Positions 11,734-23,823 of a DNA stretch of 64,000 bases are shown here, piece by piece. Both the position numbers and the translations under genes were made by a program. The notes under the pieces were generated by a model. It was not told the origin of the DNA. It made no database searches and saw only the letters and a program-made list of their open reading frames with translations. This DNA comes from Allodiplogaster sudhausi (Eukaryota; Nematoda; Chromadorea; Rhabditida; Diplogasteridae): NCBI GenBank assembly GCA_945643635.1, contig CALZFC010000020.1, positions 4,353,501 to 4,417,500 of the forward strand. The letters are read 5' to 3'. The first letter of the stretch is position 1, and each line of letters opens with the position of its first letter.

Positions 11734-12438
11734 ATGTCTCTTCCTCTACCGTTTCCCAGAGCTGCCTCCTTCCTCGGTCGCCGACTCTGCCAAGTCGCAC
11801 GCCGCAAGTTTGCCGGAGCAGCCGATACAGGTTGGCGCTTTCTGGAGACTGATCTCGCTCTTTCTGCTCTCCTCTCCTATCCGTATCTTCCACCGTTTTC
11901 ACCACTCTTAACTTGTTTTCTTGGGGCGGTTGTATTTATTCTTGTCTATGCTGCTTGTGTTAACCACTCCGGCGTCATTGTTAGGTTCTTCTGTCTCAGG
12001 AGTCCTGGATAACTACCACATCAACCCGATGGGTGAATCGGATATGCCAATGCGCTCCCGAATCTCGAGGCTTTCCGATGATATGATGGAGTCGAAGCTG
12101 ACGGGTGTCAGAGGTTCATTCATATTCTATTCCATCTGACACTCTCTTCTCTCTCCTAATCCTTCCCTCTGTCCATCCAGGCTTGTCCTGCGTGGGTTTC
12201 CGTATGATGGACGGAATCTTCCTGTACGGACCCGTTGCGTTGTTCCCGAGGAGCGCGCTCTCCTGGCGTGTTCTCACTCCCGACGACATCACACCAGAAT
12301 CTCTCTCCCTCTTCGCATTCCTCGAACCGAAGATCGACATTCTCGTCCTAGGAGTCGGCGACAAAAAGAATATTGACAAGGTATGCGTCGAGAGATGAGA
12401 GAGGGAGTTAGAAAGAGTGAGAGGTGAGAGTGGTCGTT

Positions 12439-12485
<47 letters not shown>

Positions 12486-13117
12486 AGAGAGAGAACAAGT
12501 AGAGGGAGAGAAGAGAGAGCATTTTCCCAGGTTCGTGCTCGTGTTGTCGGCTTCCTAAAAGAGCACAAGATCGGCCTAGAGATTTCGGATACGGTTGGAT
12601 AGCATTTTGAGTTCACTTGATTCTTATATCTTTGAGAGAAGATAAAAATGAGAAATATTAAATACGATAAAGATGGATTGCAGGAAGATGCGATCTCGAC
12701 TTTTAATTGGCTGAACGCGGAGGGACGATGCGTCGCTGCTGCTCTCTATCCACCCGATGATATGGTAGTCTCGGATGGAGAACATGGAAGGGCACTCAAT
12801 CTACTCAAGGCATACGACACTATTGATGTTAGCAGAGAGAGAGAGAGAGAGGAGAGAGCGAGAGAGAGAGAGAGAGAGAGAGAGGTTTGTGGGAGAGAGA
12901 AATGGGAATGGTTTGATAGAGATAATGTATATATGTGTGGTTAAGAGAGTTCCTTCAGGAACACCCCTTCCTAGTCGGACTCACTGGGACGGGCGACGAA
13001 GAAGAGGACTTGGTGCGGAGAGTGTGGGGAGGAGACGCCTCGTGGGCCGAGATCAAGGCTATCCTTGCGGATGCGAAGAAGGGCGAGAAAGAAGCACCCA
13101 AGATTGGTGACAAGTAG
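11734..13117 (+). CDS. NDUFAF3: Complex I assembly factor NDUFAF3 homologue with a C-terminal extension
   Basis: Six exons (11734-11830, 12000-12113, 12181-12380, 12531-12593, 12684-12827, 12959-13117) give 258 aa. The Arg-rich start (FPRAASFLGRRLCQVARRKF) is a mitochondrial presequence. The core aligns along the family: MMDGIFLYGPVALFPRS, DDITPESLSLFAFLEPKIDILVLGVGDK, HKIGLEISDT, and STFNWLNAEGRCVAAALYPP. NDUFAF3 acts with NDUFAF4 in early assembly of the complex I Q-module. The human protein has 184 aa. The extra length is mainly the last exon, an acidic/lysine-rich tail of about 53 aa. A splice acceptor (atatttcag) lies 19 nt before the ATG. The introns hold GA-rich tracts. Confidence 0.87.
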
Positions 13118-13738
13118 AAGATGCAAAGATTTAGCAGGGGAATGCATAACTAATAGGCAGTTCCAAGTTGTTTCGTTGTTAGTTGCATACGGTTCTTCAA
13201 CTGTTTACTGTCTCTCCTCCCCAAGGGCAGCAGTCTTTCTAGAAGCTTCAAGTCATCTGCAGCTTCTGCGGATCTCCCATGATGTGTACTTGATCCTATG
13301 CTTCTATAATAAAGAATATTTCGCAGTTTGTTGGCCAAAGGGCCTGTGACTTGTAGAACGTCTCTTGCAATTCAATTCCACAACTTGCCTGGCCAAAAAG
13401 ACATCACAGCTAAGGAGGCAGAACAGCAATTATGTTCATGGGGATTGCTATATCTACTACTTGTTTTTGTTTGGTAATTAGGGAGTTTCCTGCAGGATAT
13501 CTTTTCTATCCGTGTCTTGTTTGTTTTATCAACTCGTATCTCCCTTTCTGATAATACGAGTCCCCGCTTTTGCAAAATATGACGGCTCTCGACCAGATGC
13601 ATTACTTTGCTCTACATCATCAGCATTTGATATATCTCAATCCATCTCCCGAATAGACACAAACAACAACGCGAACATCAATCCCTTTATCCTGAGAAAA
13701 AAGCTCATGAAACAGACAAGGCTTGATTAGAAGATTGT
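13118..13738. other. 3' flank of NDUFAF3 and spacer to the histone cluster
   Basis: AATAAA at 13308-13313 is the likely NDUFAF3 poly(A) signal. No other gene is seen. Transcription converges here from NDUFAF3 (plus) and H4 (minus). Confidence 0.5.
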
Positions 13739-13754
13739 GGCCCTAAAGAGGGCC
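13739..13754 (-). terminator. Histone H4 mRNA 3' stem-loop
   Basis: In mRNA sense this is a 6-bp stem (GGCCCT/AGGGCC) with loop CTTT, 46 nt after the H4 stop. The flanks CCCAAC and ACAATC are shared with the other histone genes. Confidence 0.95.
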
Positions 13755-13800
13755 GTTGGGTTTTGGGGTTTGATTGTTCTCTGAACAGAAGAGACGCTTC

Positions 13801-14160
<360 letters not shown>

Positions 14161-14168
14161 TCATTCCT

Positions 14169-14204
14169 TATATACCGCGTGGAAATGACTGATCACGCGC
14201 GGAC
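14169..14204 (-). promoter_or_regulatory. H4 promoter: TATA box and upstream TCCGCGCGTG motif
   Basis: On the minus strand TATATAAG (14168-14175) lies about 57 nt before the H4 ATG, and TCCGCGCGTG (14195-14204) lies about 20 nt further upstream. The same 10-mer precedes H2A and H3. Confidence 0.7.
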
Positions 14205-14598
14205 TCGAAATGGCGCGAAAGACCCAATCTTACAGATTTCAAAAGGGGGCACAAAACAGTTTTCAACGCTTCTGCCGTTGGTTCATGTCGGTTTGCACAA
14301 TTCTTCTCATGCACTTTATATGATGCCATAGTAGGAAAATATACATCGAAGAGACCTCATTAGAGGGTCCACAGCGGGAATGACTCCTTCAACGTTTCTC
14401 TTTTACGTATTGAAGCAAATTCTGCTCGGAGAAAGAAACCACATCGACGAAGAGAACTCTCTAAACAATTTAGAACAAGACACCTAGAAATTCCCACCAA
14501 CTTTGCCACGACCAGTCCTCTTTATTCAACGGCTCAACAGCCTAATTCTCAATTTCCAAAAAAAGCACTGCAAGCAGTACCGATTAGAACGCGATTGT

Positions 14599-14614
14599 GG
14601 CCCTAAAGAGGGCC
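14599..14614 (-). terminator. Histone H2A mRNA 3' stem-loop
   Basis: Identical GGCCCT-CTTT-AGGGCC hairpin, 41 nt after the H2A stop, with the same CAGAACCCAAC upstream flank. Confidence 0.95.
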
Positions 14615-14655
14615 GTTGGGTTCTGGGGTTTGGTTGGCTCAGTAAGAGCAGCAGC

Positions 14656-15039
14656 TCACTCCTTGTCGCCTGCCGTCTTCTTGGGGAGAAGAACGGCGTT
14701 GATGTTGGGGAGCACTCCGCCCTGGGCGATGGTGACACCGGAGAGGAGCTTGTTCAGCTCCTCGTCGTTGCGGACGGCGAGCTGAAGATGGCGCGGGTTG
14801 ATTCTCGTCTTCTTGTTGTCGCGGGCGGCGTTGCCAGCCAACTCGAGGACTTCAGCCGCGAGGTACTCGAGGACGGCCGCCAGGTACACCGGGGCGCCGG
14901 CGCCCACTCGCTGCGCGTAGTTGCCCTTGCGCAGCATGCGGTGCAGACGACCGACCGGAAACTGGAGTCCGGCCCGCGAGGAACGCGACTTCGCCTTGCC
15001 GCCCGCCTTCGCCTTTCCTCCCTTGCCACGTCCAGACAT
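14656..15039 (-). CDS. H2A: Histone H2A
   Basis: Intronless, 127 aa. [20 protein letters not shown] is followed by the H2A core ([55 protein letters not shown]) and the tail [10 protein letters not shown]. It has no SQ(E/D) motif, so it is not H2A.X, and it is of the canonical not the H2A.Z type. The longer upstream frame is rejected because the conserved N-terminus begins at MSGRG. Flanked by a TATA box and a stem-loop. Confidence 0.99.
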   Translation of the reverse strand: MSGRGKGGKAKAGGKAKSRSSRAGLQFPVGRLHRMLRKGNYAQRVGAGAPVYLAAVLEYLAAEVLELAGNAARDNKKTRINPRHLQLAVRNDEELNKLLSGVTIAQGGVLPNINAVLLPKKTAGDKE

Positions 15040-15095
15040 GATGACTGCTTCGCTTGCTAGGATGAACTGAGATGGCGAGGGTGGGAGAGGCCAGG

Positions 15096-15226
15096 CTTTT
15101 ATAGGCCACGTTGTTGTGATGGTCACGCCCATTTAGAGAGAGTGAAAATTTAAGAGACGGAGAGAAGCGGAGATGGCGTCCTTTTCGAAAATAAGCGGGG
15201 AAAACCTGTGCTTTACCACGCGCGGA
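15096..15226 (-). promoter_or_regulatory. H2A promoter: TATA box and distal TCCGCGCGTG motif
   Basis: TATAAAAG (minus strand, 15096-15103) lies 57 nt before the ATG. TCCGCGCGTG occurs at 15217-15226, farther from the TATA box than in H4 and H3. Confidence 0.65.
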
Positions 15227-15440
15227 CACTGCTTTGGATTCGAAACGAAAGCGAAAAAATAGATGGAAAGCCTTGTTACATGTATCCGAAGAGAAATACT
15301 GGCAATCATATTCCCTAGACTTCCTGCAGAACAAATACAAAACCTGACAAAATTACAATTTGGGGCTCTGACAAAGCCAGAAAACTGTGATAAAAGTGCG
15401 GAATATTTATATAAAAACCCAAAATCCCAGTATTCGTGCT

Positions 15441-15491
15441 GGATTGTGGCCCTCTACAAATTTATATTGTGCCTCGAAAAAGCCACAATCC
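15441..15491. repeat. Inverted remnant of the histone 3' element
   Basis: ggattgtggc (15441-15450) and gccacaatcc (15482-15491) form a 10-bp inverted pair. The 10-mer is the same as the sequence flanking the functional stem-loops. It looks like a decayed, inverted copy of that element 110 nt from the intact H2B stem-loop. Confidence 0.6.
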
Positions 15492-15550
15492 GCAGATCTG
15501 GACATTTATGCCAATAATCTGAAGTACTTGTACGATTGGAACTGGATTGT

Positions 15551-15566
15551 GGCCCTAAAGAGGGCC
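15551..15566 (-). terminator. Histone H2B mRNA 3' stem-loop, distant
   Basis: Intact hairpin with the usual flanks, but 361 nt after the H2B stop against 34-46 nt in the other three genes. Either the 3' UTR is long or an intron is removed between (a possible GT donor follows the stop at AAGCAG|GTCACG). Confidence 0.85.
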
Positions 15567-15927
15567 GTTGGGTTCTGGGGGTTTGGGTGTTCACCACCGA
15601 GCAAGCAACCTCACGGGATGTTAGAACACGGCGCGCAGGTGTGGTCCCATTTTCAAAATGCGAAACGTCGGATGGAAGGCGCACTATAAAAATCAACTGT
15701 CTTGCGTCTGACCGCTTTTCATGCGTGTTCATGCGTGTTTTGACACTTCTAACACATCTCGCCCTGGCAAGTTGCCAGTTTGAGCGCGACTTAAATCCAA
15801 CTCTCTACGTCTCTGCCACTTGGTCAGAGTGCAGACAGTGGGAGTAAGCTGTCAACCAGTGCCATCTTTGTATAGCGAGTGCGTCCGGAAAAATGCATGG
15901 GCTGAACACCCGTGACCTGCTTTCAGA

Positions 15928-16299
15928 TTACTTGCTGGAGGTGTACTTGGTGACAGCCTTGGTGCCTTCGGAGACAGCGTGCTTGGCAAGCTCTCCCGGG
16001 AGGATGAGACGGACAGCCGTCTGGATCTCGCGAGAGGAGATGGTGGACCTCTTATTGTAGTGGGCGAGTCGGCTGGCCTCGGCTGCGATGCGCTCGAAGA
16101 CGTCGTTGACGAAGGAGTTCATGATGGACATGGCCTTGGAGGACACTCCGGTGTCGGGGTGGACCTGCTTCAGGACGCGGTAGATGTAGATGACGTAGGA
16201 CTCCTTCCTCGACTTTCTCTTCTTCTTGTCTCCGGTCCTCTTGACCTTCTGACTCTTCGCTGCCTTCTTCGCTCCCTTCGCGGACGGCTTCGGTGGCAT
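15928..16299 (-). CDS. H2B: Histone H2B
   Basis: Intronless, 123 aa. The tail [18 protein letters not shown] resembles nematode H2B. The core is canonical ([42 protein letters not shown]-type helix as [20 protein letters not shown]) and ends KYTSSK. It dimerises with H2A. A TATA box (ATATAAAAGG on the minus strand, 16353-16362) lies about 55 nt upstream. The TCCGCGCGTG box of the other genes is absent in exact form; a related CACGCG/CGCGTG stands near 16378. Confidence 0.99.
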   Translation of the reverse strand: MPPKPSAKGAKKAAKSQKVKRTGDKKKRKSRKESYVIYIYRVLKQVHPDTGVSSKAMSIMNSFVNDVFERIAAEASRLAHYNKRSTISSREIQTAVRLILPGELAKHAVSEGTKAVTKYTSSK

Positions 16300-16352
16300 G
16301 GCTTCTCTCGGTAGCTGGACGTTCCAAGTGATGGTCGGCTCTCCTCTCTCGT

Positions 16353-16384
16353 CCTTTTATATGAGTCCCGTGATCAACACGCGT
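16353..16384 (-). promoter_or_regulatory. H2B promoter: TATA box
   Basis: ATATAAAAGG on the minus strand at 16353-16362, about 55 nt before the H2B ATG, with a degenerate CGCGTG element just upstream. Confidence 0.65.
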
Positions 16385-16851
16385 TGTTGGCCACGCCCAC
16401 TTGGCTTCTTCGTCTTTTGAACCGAAATCTGGCGGGAAACAGGTCAGCGTTGTTAGACGGTGAACGGCCCATTCTCTGTTATCTGTGCTCTCTCTCCTTT
16501 TCCAACGTCTCTATTGTCTCTTTTTCTGTCGTCTCTCTCGTTCTCCAACGTCTCTTCTCTATCTTTGCTTGCCTTTTCTCTCTTCATAGCTGTCCTTTCC
16601 TGTCTCGCCACTTCTTTTCTATTCCATGACGAGAGAAACGGATATTCAAGAGCAATGCAAAAAAAGATCAAACGACTGACATGGCATTACCAACAGCCAG
16701 ATCACATCCGAGTACTTACATCTTTTTCATCCAATTCAGAGAATGCTGTCGTTGAATGTACATCCCAAGAAATACTTGTATCATCTTTATTCAAATTAGG
16801 CCTTTCATTGAATGCTTTATGCAATTATTATTCTAATGGGAATATGATTGT

Positions 16852-16867
16852 GGCCCTAAAGAGGGCC
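16852..16867 (-). terminator. Histone H3 mRNA 3' stem-loop
   Basis: Same hairpin as the other three genes, 34 nt after the H3 stop. Confidence 0.95.
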
Positions 16868-16901
16868 GTTGGGTTCTGGGGTTTGGATTTGCAGATGAAG
16901 C

Positions 16902-17315
<414 letters not shown>

Positions 17316-17354
17316 TCACTGAACACTGCGAATGACAAAAGAGTACCCGGTGCG

Positions 17355-17387
17355 GTATATAAGTGAGGGGAAATGACCACGCGCGGA
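17355..17387 (-). promoter_or_regulatory. H3 promoter: TATA box and TCCGCGCGTG motif
   Basis: TTATATA (minus strand, ~17355-17361) about 45 nt before the ATG, and TCCGCGCGTG at 17378-17387 with the same spacing as in H4. Confidence 0.7.
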
Positions 17388-17403
17388 TGCCAGCAGTGAA
17401 CAT

Positions 17404-17966
17404 CCCGCCAATTCTTCGCGAAGTTCAAATGGGCATTTTCTTGTTTGGTGTGGACAGAGAATGTTTCTAAGAACATGGTTTCAGGATTTTAACAGCAGGA
17501 GAAACTCAAATTTGGGTACTTTCCGAAAGTATTCACAATAATTCGTTTTGACGCTGATTCTGAGTGAATAAATACGCATGAATTTATGCCCATTGAAATT
17601 CAATGCATTCTCATTTGGTGGCATCGTATCTGGTGCCAGGTTTGGCCGTTCTGGATCTAACAGAGCTGTTCCCATACTTGGAATGTCAGTGAGAAAACCA
17701 TCTTCTGACAAAACGTTCAGTTTGGCGAGGATGTTTGCAATTCTTTCCTTTGTTCTACGAATAAGCGACCAGCTTCGCGGGTAAACACAAGCGGATGATA
17801 TTCTTAGTTGTATGGTATCCCTCACTGAGTTACTCTTTACGATGATAATATCAGTTTATCTTTGCAAGGAATCTCTCAAGAGAAGGAAGCATAACGATGG
17901 AAGCATAACAAACAATCATTAGTGTTGATGAAGAAGAGCCTAAAATCTATTCATAAGCATAACCAG
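17404..17966. other. Spacer between H3 and ATPAF2
   Basis: No recognisable gene. A 114-codon minus-strand ORF (17481-17825) has no family features or splice context and is not called. Confidence 0.5.
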
Positions 17967-18147
17967 TTAAGGAGAGCCAGCCACTTTTGTTGAACGGATC
18001 TGTTCGTGGTTGGAGTTGAAGTAGACAAAGAGAGCTGCAGCGGAGAGACGGCTCGCAAGCTCCTCCTCCTCCATGCCATGGGCCCACTCAACCTAAATGG
18101 TATCAACTGATAAACTTTCTATTTCTCGATCTCTCTCTCCTCTCTCC

Positions 18148-18183
<36 letters not shown>

Positions 18184-20970
18184 ATCCTAACCGTTCCCCA
18201 CGTCTCGGACTGGACTTGTTGTTCGAGAAGCCCGAGGCGTACAGCATCGGGCGCAGTCAGCCGATGGCGAACGAGGCCAAGAGGCAGCAAGACGCTCTTG
18301 CAAGCTTCCACTGCGTACTGCAAACGAAACATCAACCATTATGCATTTCGTTATAAATTATTAATTGTCAAGGAAATGTATTCACAGCCCTCGATCGCGA
18401 ATAAAAGGCGAAGAGATATAGTAAAAGTGATCTAACACGGGGAGTTAAGACGACACTTAGAAACATTTTAGTGTGGCATCATGTCGAGAGAAGCTAATCT
18501 TAAGACCTTGTTGGGATACGGTATCACTAAATAAAGGGACGCTATGTCAAATGTCGCCATTCTTGGTTTTTCGCTTAATTTTCTTCTTTATTGCGAACGA
18601 GTTCATCCTGAAAAATAAGGCAGACAAACAAATAATTAGCCCACTATAGCAATCACGGATGACAATGGCGTCCGTTCAAGGATGTTTCCTCAATCGATCA
18701 ATAACTGCCATATTTTTTGAATTTTGAGGTTTCATGACACGAATTCTTTCATACTGTAGCTTTTCTCAAAGTGTCGCATTTGCACTGCGCTAACTCTCCG
18801 TGCTAAGAGAATGATTTAAGAGGATGAGAAATAGCACGGTCACCTGCATTCCAGTGAGTGCCCAGAAGTTGTAAGAGAGAAGCCATGCCTCGAACTTCTT
18901 CAAGTCTTCATCCTTCACTGTCTTAAAATCTGCAATTGGAAGAGATTAAATGCGAAAACTTCTATCAGCCCGATTATGTTTTAACTGCACACATATGGTT
19001 GCTTTTTTTTATATATTTCTCCTCGCTCTCTCTCTCTCTCTCACTGTCATTCCCCCTATCTCAACTCACTGAAGAGATCGACGATAGGCTCAAGATTGGT
19101 GCCGAGGTCTGCATTTGCTTCCTTGATGACCTGGTCCCAGTGGGCGCGTTGTGCCTTGAAGAGTTGCTCATTCTCCGGAGAATAGAACAGAATGGTATCC
19201 GTCGTCAGATACTCCAGAATTTTTGACGTTACTGATTCCCTGAAATCATGGAAAATAGATACCTCCCCTAGAGCTTTTAAAATGCAGTGATCCTCAAACC
19301 TTTCAGTTGTTATATTGAACAATACTATAAAAACAACCATTGATGTGATGAAATCAACATAAATTTGATAGATGCTAAAATAAATTAGACAATTAGACAG
19401 ATCAATAAATTATACAGATTACAGGAAATAGATAGAGAAGACAGGAGGCAAAAGGCGAAGGATTGACCTCGTTAGATGGTTTGGATTGTCAGTTGCAGTG
19501 AAGGCGAGTCCAGTGAATCTCATGCGGCCAAGATCAAGGAACTCCGGCTGCGACGCCCACTCTTCAGCTATCGCATGCGCCAGTCCTTCGCTTTCTATCT
19601 TAAATCAATTATACACTCAATTTTTATGTTACAGTATTTGTCTTGTTCCTACATCTTATTTACGTCCTTTGGAATTTCGTTTGTTTGTATTTCTGCAGCT
19701 ATAAAAGACTGTTCAGAGTCATTTGCCTAAAGGACCAAGTGATCATGAGTCATGAAACTGTGCAAACGGCGTCTTGCCGTCTCCTCATCTCCTCCAGCTA
19801 ACTCTCGCTCTCTCTTTCTCTCCTCACTTCCTCTCTTTCCCTCTTGGCGTCACTTCTCGACTGATAACGAGGCAATCGATGGAGAGGGTGGAAGGCTGGT
19901 CAAAAAGGAGGGAAAGAAGAGTAGGCTAGCTTCATCCCGGAATTCATGTATTCCCTCCTTTCATCCCGGTAGATAACCTAGTCTACTAAATGTCTCTCCA
20001 CAATATCGGACTGCTCATCCTCGCAACAGCGTTCTTTACAGTCGTCAGTTTAACCTCGTTAACTTAGCCCATAGCCCAGAAGCATCCGGTGGAATTATAG
20101 CCCTTATCCGAAGTAAGTCTCAAAAATATATAAAGTGCCTGAGAAGACTGGATTCCGCACAATCGAATAAATTCTTCCACAACCTTCTAGCTCATCATAC
20201 TTCTGCTAATGTTCCTATGTCTGCTGGACGAAGCGGGTGTTGAAATCACATCTGCTCCCCCAAAGAGAAGGCGTCGGCAACTTAAAAGCGATGAGATACA
20301 TCTCGAGGTTGGAAGAGGACCAGAAGCAACCGAATGAGAGTGAGTGAGAGAGAATGAGAGAGAGTGGTGAGAGCGCGACAGTGAAAACAGTGATACAGAA
20401 AGATATTGTATCCACTGTTTCAGCCAATTGAGATGCGAAGACTCTAACAACACCTAACTTGCTATTTCTCAACGATCTCCTACTTCAAATAATTATGATC
20501 TACAAAATGGCGGGTTCTGTAACCAGATTGCATTTACGTAACACAAGCATCAGTTGTGCTCTCCGCAGCCCCTCGGCCAATGATCGCAAAACTTTCCTGC
20601 ATTTCAGTCATCTTTCCATAATGTATCACCTAATTCATCATTTCTGGCATATTCGTTGTGTAAATATGTCCTCACAACATTATGCTGTAAATAATAAATA
20701 ATACTGCAAATAATCATGAGCACCTTGAGTCGACTGCCTCCTTGAGTCTTGAGAATGCTTCCGTCAAGAGTTACCATGTAGCGGCTCTGGCCATTCTCTT
20801 GATCGCTGACAAGGCTGATCTGGAAGGAGAAGACCAGTCTCTGATCATTTTCTTGCTGTCAATATAAATAAACAGACCTTTTTGTAAAATCTCTTCCGCT
20901 TAACAAGAGCAGATGCAGAGGAGGCAGAAGAAGCAAACTTCCTCATGAAACATCTACTCCAAGAAAGCAT
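17967..20970 (-). CDS. ATPAF2: ATP synthase F1 assembly factor 2 (ATP12 family)
   Basis: Seven exons on the minus strand: 20878-20970, 20724-20819, 19468-19598, 19070-19239, 18844-18929, 18192-18317, 17967-18092. All join in frame to 275 aa (human 289). The start MLSWSRCFMRKFASSASSA is a mitochondrial presequence, followed by the family motif KRFYKK. Other landmarks: ITLDG-like VTLDGSILKT, AIAEEWASQ, LEYLTTDTILFYS, HWDQVIKEAN, YNFWALTGMQYAVEACKS, and VEWAHGMEEEEL near the end. ATP12 chaperones the F1 alpha subunit in the matrix. The ATG directly follows cgcttgcag, a likely spliced-leader acceptor. The second intron (1.1 kb) holds no gene. Confidence 0.93.
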
Positions 20971-21603
20971 CTGCAAGCGTAGAACATCCGCTAAAAAAAA
21001 GAAAAAAAAACTATCCCCTTCTACATAGCCGCAAAAATACAGAACACTAAGTAGTACATCTCGTGGCACGTTCAAATAAAGTGAAGATTGCGGTACTTAT
21101 GCAAGCCAATTTCTATGACAAGTTTAATCGCCAACTTCCTTCACCTCCTATTTCCCGTAATATATTCAGCATCTCCGTCTTCTAATATGACGGAAGATTC
21201 TGGTGATGCCATTGCCAAAATAACGCTGTCTGGCATACGTTTAAAGATACGTAAAGATCGATTCGAACAATCAAGAAATAAGTGAAAAACGTTCAACCTG
21301 AGAATTTATGCAGCATAACCGGGCAAGAAATCACGTACAATCGCCTTATGAAATGTCGTAATGGAGCAATGCAAACAACCAAGACCATCTGAGAATGTTA
21401 GATCAATGCGGACTGTATGGCAACGTGAACAGTACACGAGCTTAAAATGTTCAACTAAAATAGTCTCTAAAGACTCTCTTATAAATCGCATATGATACAC
21501 TCTCTCGATAATGACTAATTTGACAATCTAATAAATGACAGTAATTAAGTAGATTATTGGACCACTGAGCATTGAAAAGAATACATTGAACACCTTGAGT
21601 TGT

Positions 21604-23823
21604 CTATTCACTTTTCTCTCGCACCTCCTCCTCGAGTCCGCCTACCGTCTCTTCGTCAATCACAATGAACTTGTGACGAGGCTTTGAGAACATGTACATG
21701 TCTCCTAGATTTATATTAAGTTAATCTTCATTGCTATTATCCTTGAGAATCAGTTAGTTAGGAAAAAAATATCTAAGCAAACTAAAACAGACCTGTATAA
21801 ACGTCGAACCACATTGCATGAAGCTGAACAAGCCGCTTCTCCAAAAATTCCTACATCAAAAGGAGCTGACCAGGAAATGGTCAGAAACCCTGCACTCGAA
21901 AAAATACAATTTATATCTCAAATGAAAGCCCTTGAAATTTGGTGTGACGGAGTATAAAAATTAGCTGCTGCCATGCATAACACAATTTTTTTATAGAATT
22001 TTCAAAATTGGATTTTCTGAACATAAATTTTCACCTTCAGAGAGAAGTCTACATAGAAATCGTGCAAGAAGATCAAAAACGTGGTCTTACGGCGCAGTGG
22101 ATAAGGCGTCTGACTGAAAGTTTTTTGTCGTGAGTTCGACTTCTCTTCGACTCATGGTTTTTGCTTATTTTTGGTTGCACAGAAATGGAGCTTGATCATC
22201 AGGGAGTCGTTCCATGATCTCCCACCTTCACTGTTTCCTCACACTCCTGTGTCGTTTATCCATCTTCTCCATCTCCGATGTGCTTGAACCATTTCTGTGA
22301 CACAATTGTTCACATTTGCTAATAATGATGCTGTTTTGTAGATTGTATTCCATTTTGTGAAATAAAGATAGAATTAAAAAAAAGAAAACATAAAAAAATA
22401 GCAAAAACGATGAGTCGAAGAGAAGTCGAACTCACGACAAAAAACTTCTTGGTCTTCTTGCACGATTTCTATGTAGACTTCTCTCTGATGGTGAAAATTT
22501 ATGTTCAAAAAATCCAATTTTGAAAATGCAATAAAAAATTGTGTTATGCATGGCAGCAGCTAATTTTTATACTCCGTCACACCAAATTTCAAGGGCTTTC
22601 ATTTGAGATATAAATTGTATTTTTTCGAGTGCCGGGTTTCAGACCATTTCCTGGTGACGCAATGTGCATCATTAACAATGTGATCATCAAGAGTTAATTC
22701 CGTATGGAACCCCGCCAAATGAAACAGCAAACAACTAATATCGAAGAATATTACCGATAAGAAGCCGTGCGAAGTAATGTTTTCCAGTTGTTGAAGAGTG
22801 TTTATCTGCGAAAGCTTGTCTTCCACTTCCAGCTTGTTCTCTTCATCGATGACTGCCGAGAAACTGGAACCTTCATTCTTTAATTAACATCCTTAGAACG
22901 AACGAAAGAAAGTGCACAGATTGCTTTACAATAGAATAGTGTAAGAAGAAGAGGGGAAAAATACCTGAATAGTGGATTATGCGATACAAACTCAAGCGGC
23001 TTCGATGTCTCGTCAGCGAGGCGCGTTTTCAGCTTTTGGAGGGATTCGAAGCCATGCCGGCGTAGCCAGTGGTCCATTGGGCTGTTAGGGTCGAAGCTGG
23101 AGGGACAGCAGTGCAGGTTGTATAGAGTGTTGATGGCCTGCAGAGAACGAGAGGCTCAGATAGAGAAGTAGTAAGAAAGGAAGAGAGAAAGAGAAAGAAA
23201 GAGACAACAACCTTGCAATCGGAGTGGCCGCACACGATGACATGCTTGATGCCTCCTCTCTTCACTGCCAATTCCAGCGCGGCCGGCTCAGTCGTCACTG
23301 ACACTTCGAAGCCAACGTTTCCTCAATCTCTTAGTTCGCATCCGGGTTAGTGAAGAATATTCAAAGTACAAAAGCAAATGATCAGCAGAGAAACTACCGT
23401 AGTTTTGGGCATTCGGGACCATGTTGCCAGAGTTGCGGACGACAAACATGTCGCCAACCTAAACACTAGTGGCTTGTTCTGAATTTTTAGTACGAAGAAG
23501 GGCTTGAATATGCAACTTTCGCTTGTGCTAAAAAGAAAAAAACAGACTTGGCTAGTTGTGAACCGGGCAGGCAACATTCGTGAATCCATGCAGGTGAAGA
23601 AGACGGCCGTGGGCTTCGGATCATCGCGAATACGTTCGAATTGTTTAACCTCAACCACAAGAAGAGTTGCAAATCAACAATCCTGCACTTCTCTACAGAA
23701 CGAAAACTTCACCAACTCCAATTACCCGCTTAATTCGAAACCATAATATAAACTGACGAGATCATGGCGGACAGTCTGCCTGAATCGAATGATGCCATTC
23801 AAGATCTTGTTCAGTCCCGGCAT
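21604..23823 (-). CDS. Beta-class carbonic anhydrase
   Basis: Eight minus-strand exons (23758-23823, 23548-23649, 23398-23458, 23212-23321, 22965-23137, 22755-22863, 21793-21850, 21604-21704) give 259 aa. The enzyme interconverts CO2 and bicarbonate. Zinc ligands and catalytic dyad are intact: Cys42 and Asp44/Arg46 in FFTCMDSRML, His109 and Cys112 in VCGHSDCK. Invertebrate beta-CA blocks follow (AINTLYNLHCCP, DHWLRRHGFESLQKL, EDKLSQINTLQQLENI, LHAMWFDVYTGDMYMFS). Vertebrates lack this class, so it supports an invertebrate host. The ATG is 5 nt after attgcag. The sixth intron carries a large foldback element. Confidence 0.94.
21871..22655. repeat. Foldback element in a carbonic anhydrase intron
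   Basis: The left arm (~21871-22165) is repeated inverted at ~22399-22655. Both contain ttcaagggctttcatttgag and its complement. The left arm is ~40 bp longer because it holds the tRNA-like segment at 22079-22160. The centre (~22166-22398) has no ORF. Confidence 0.85.
22079..22160 (+). pseudogene. tRNA-like segment with A and B boxes
   Basis: GGCGCAGTGGATAAGGCGTC (22091-22110) fits a pol III A box with a tRNA D-arm, and GAGTTCGACTT near 22132 fits a B box. The anticodon stem and acceptor stem do not close well, so this is not a functional tRNA. It looks like a tRNA-derived (SINE-like) piece in one arm of the foldback element. Confidence 0.5.

Noticed and set aside
15037..15132. N-terminal extension of H2A (31 extra codons)
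   Set aside because: The invariant MSGRG start and the TATA position place the start at 15039.
17481..17825. 114-codon minus-strand ORF between H3 and ATPAF2
   Set aside because: No family features, no splice or promoter context.
22079..22160. Functional tRNA gene
   Set aside because: A and B boxes are present, but the anticodon and acceptor stems do not pair.
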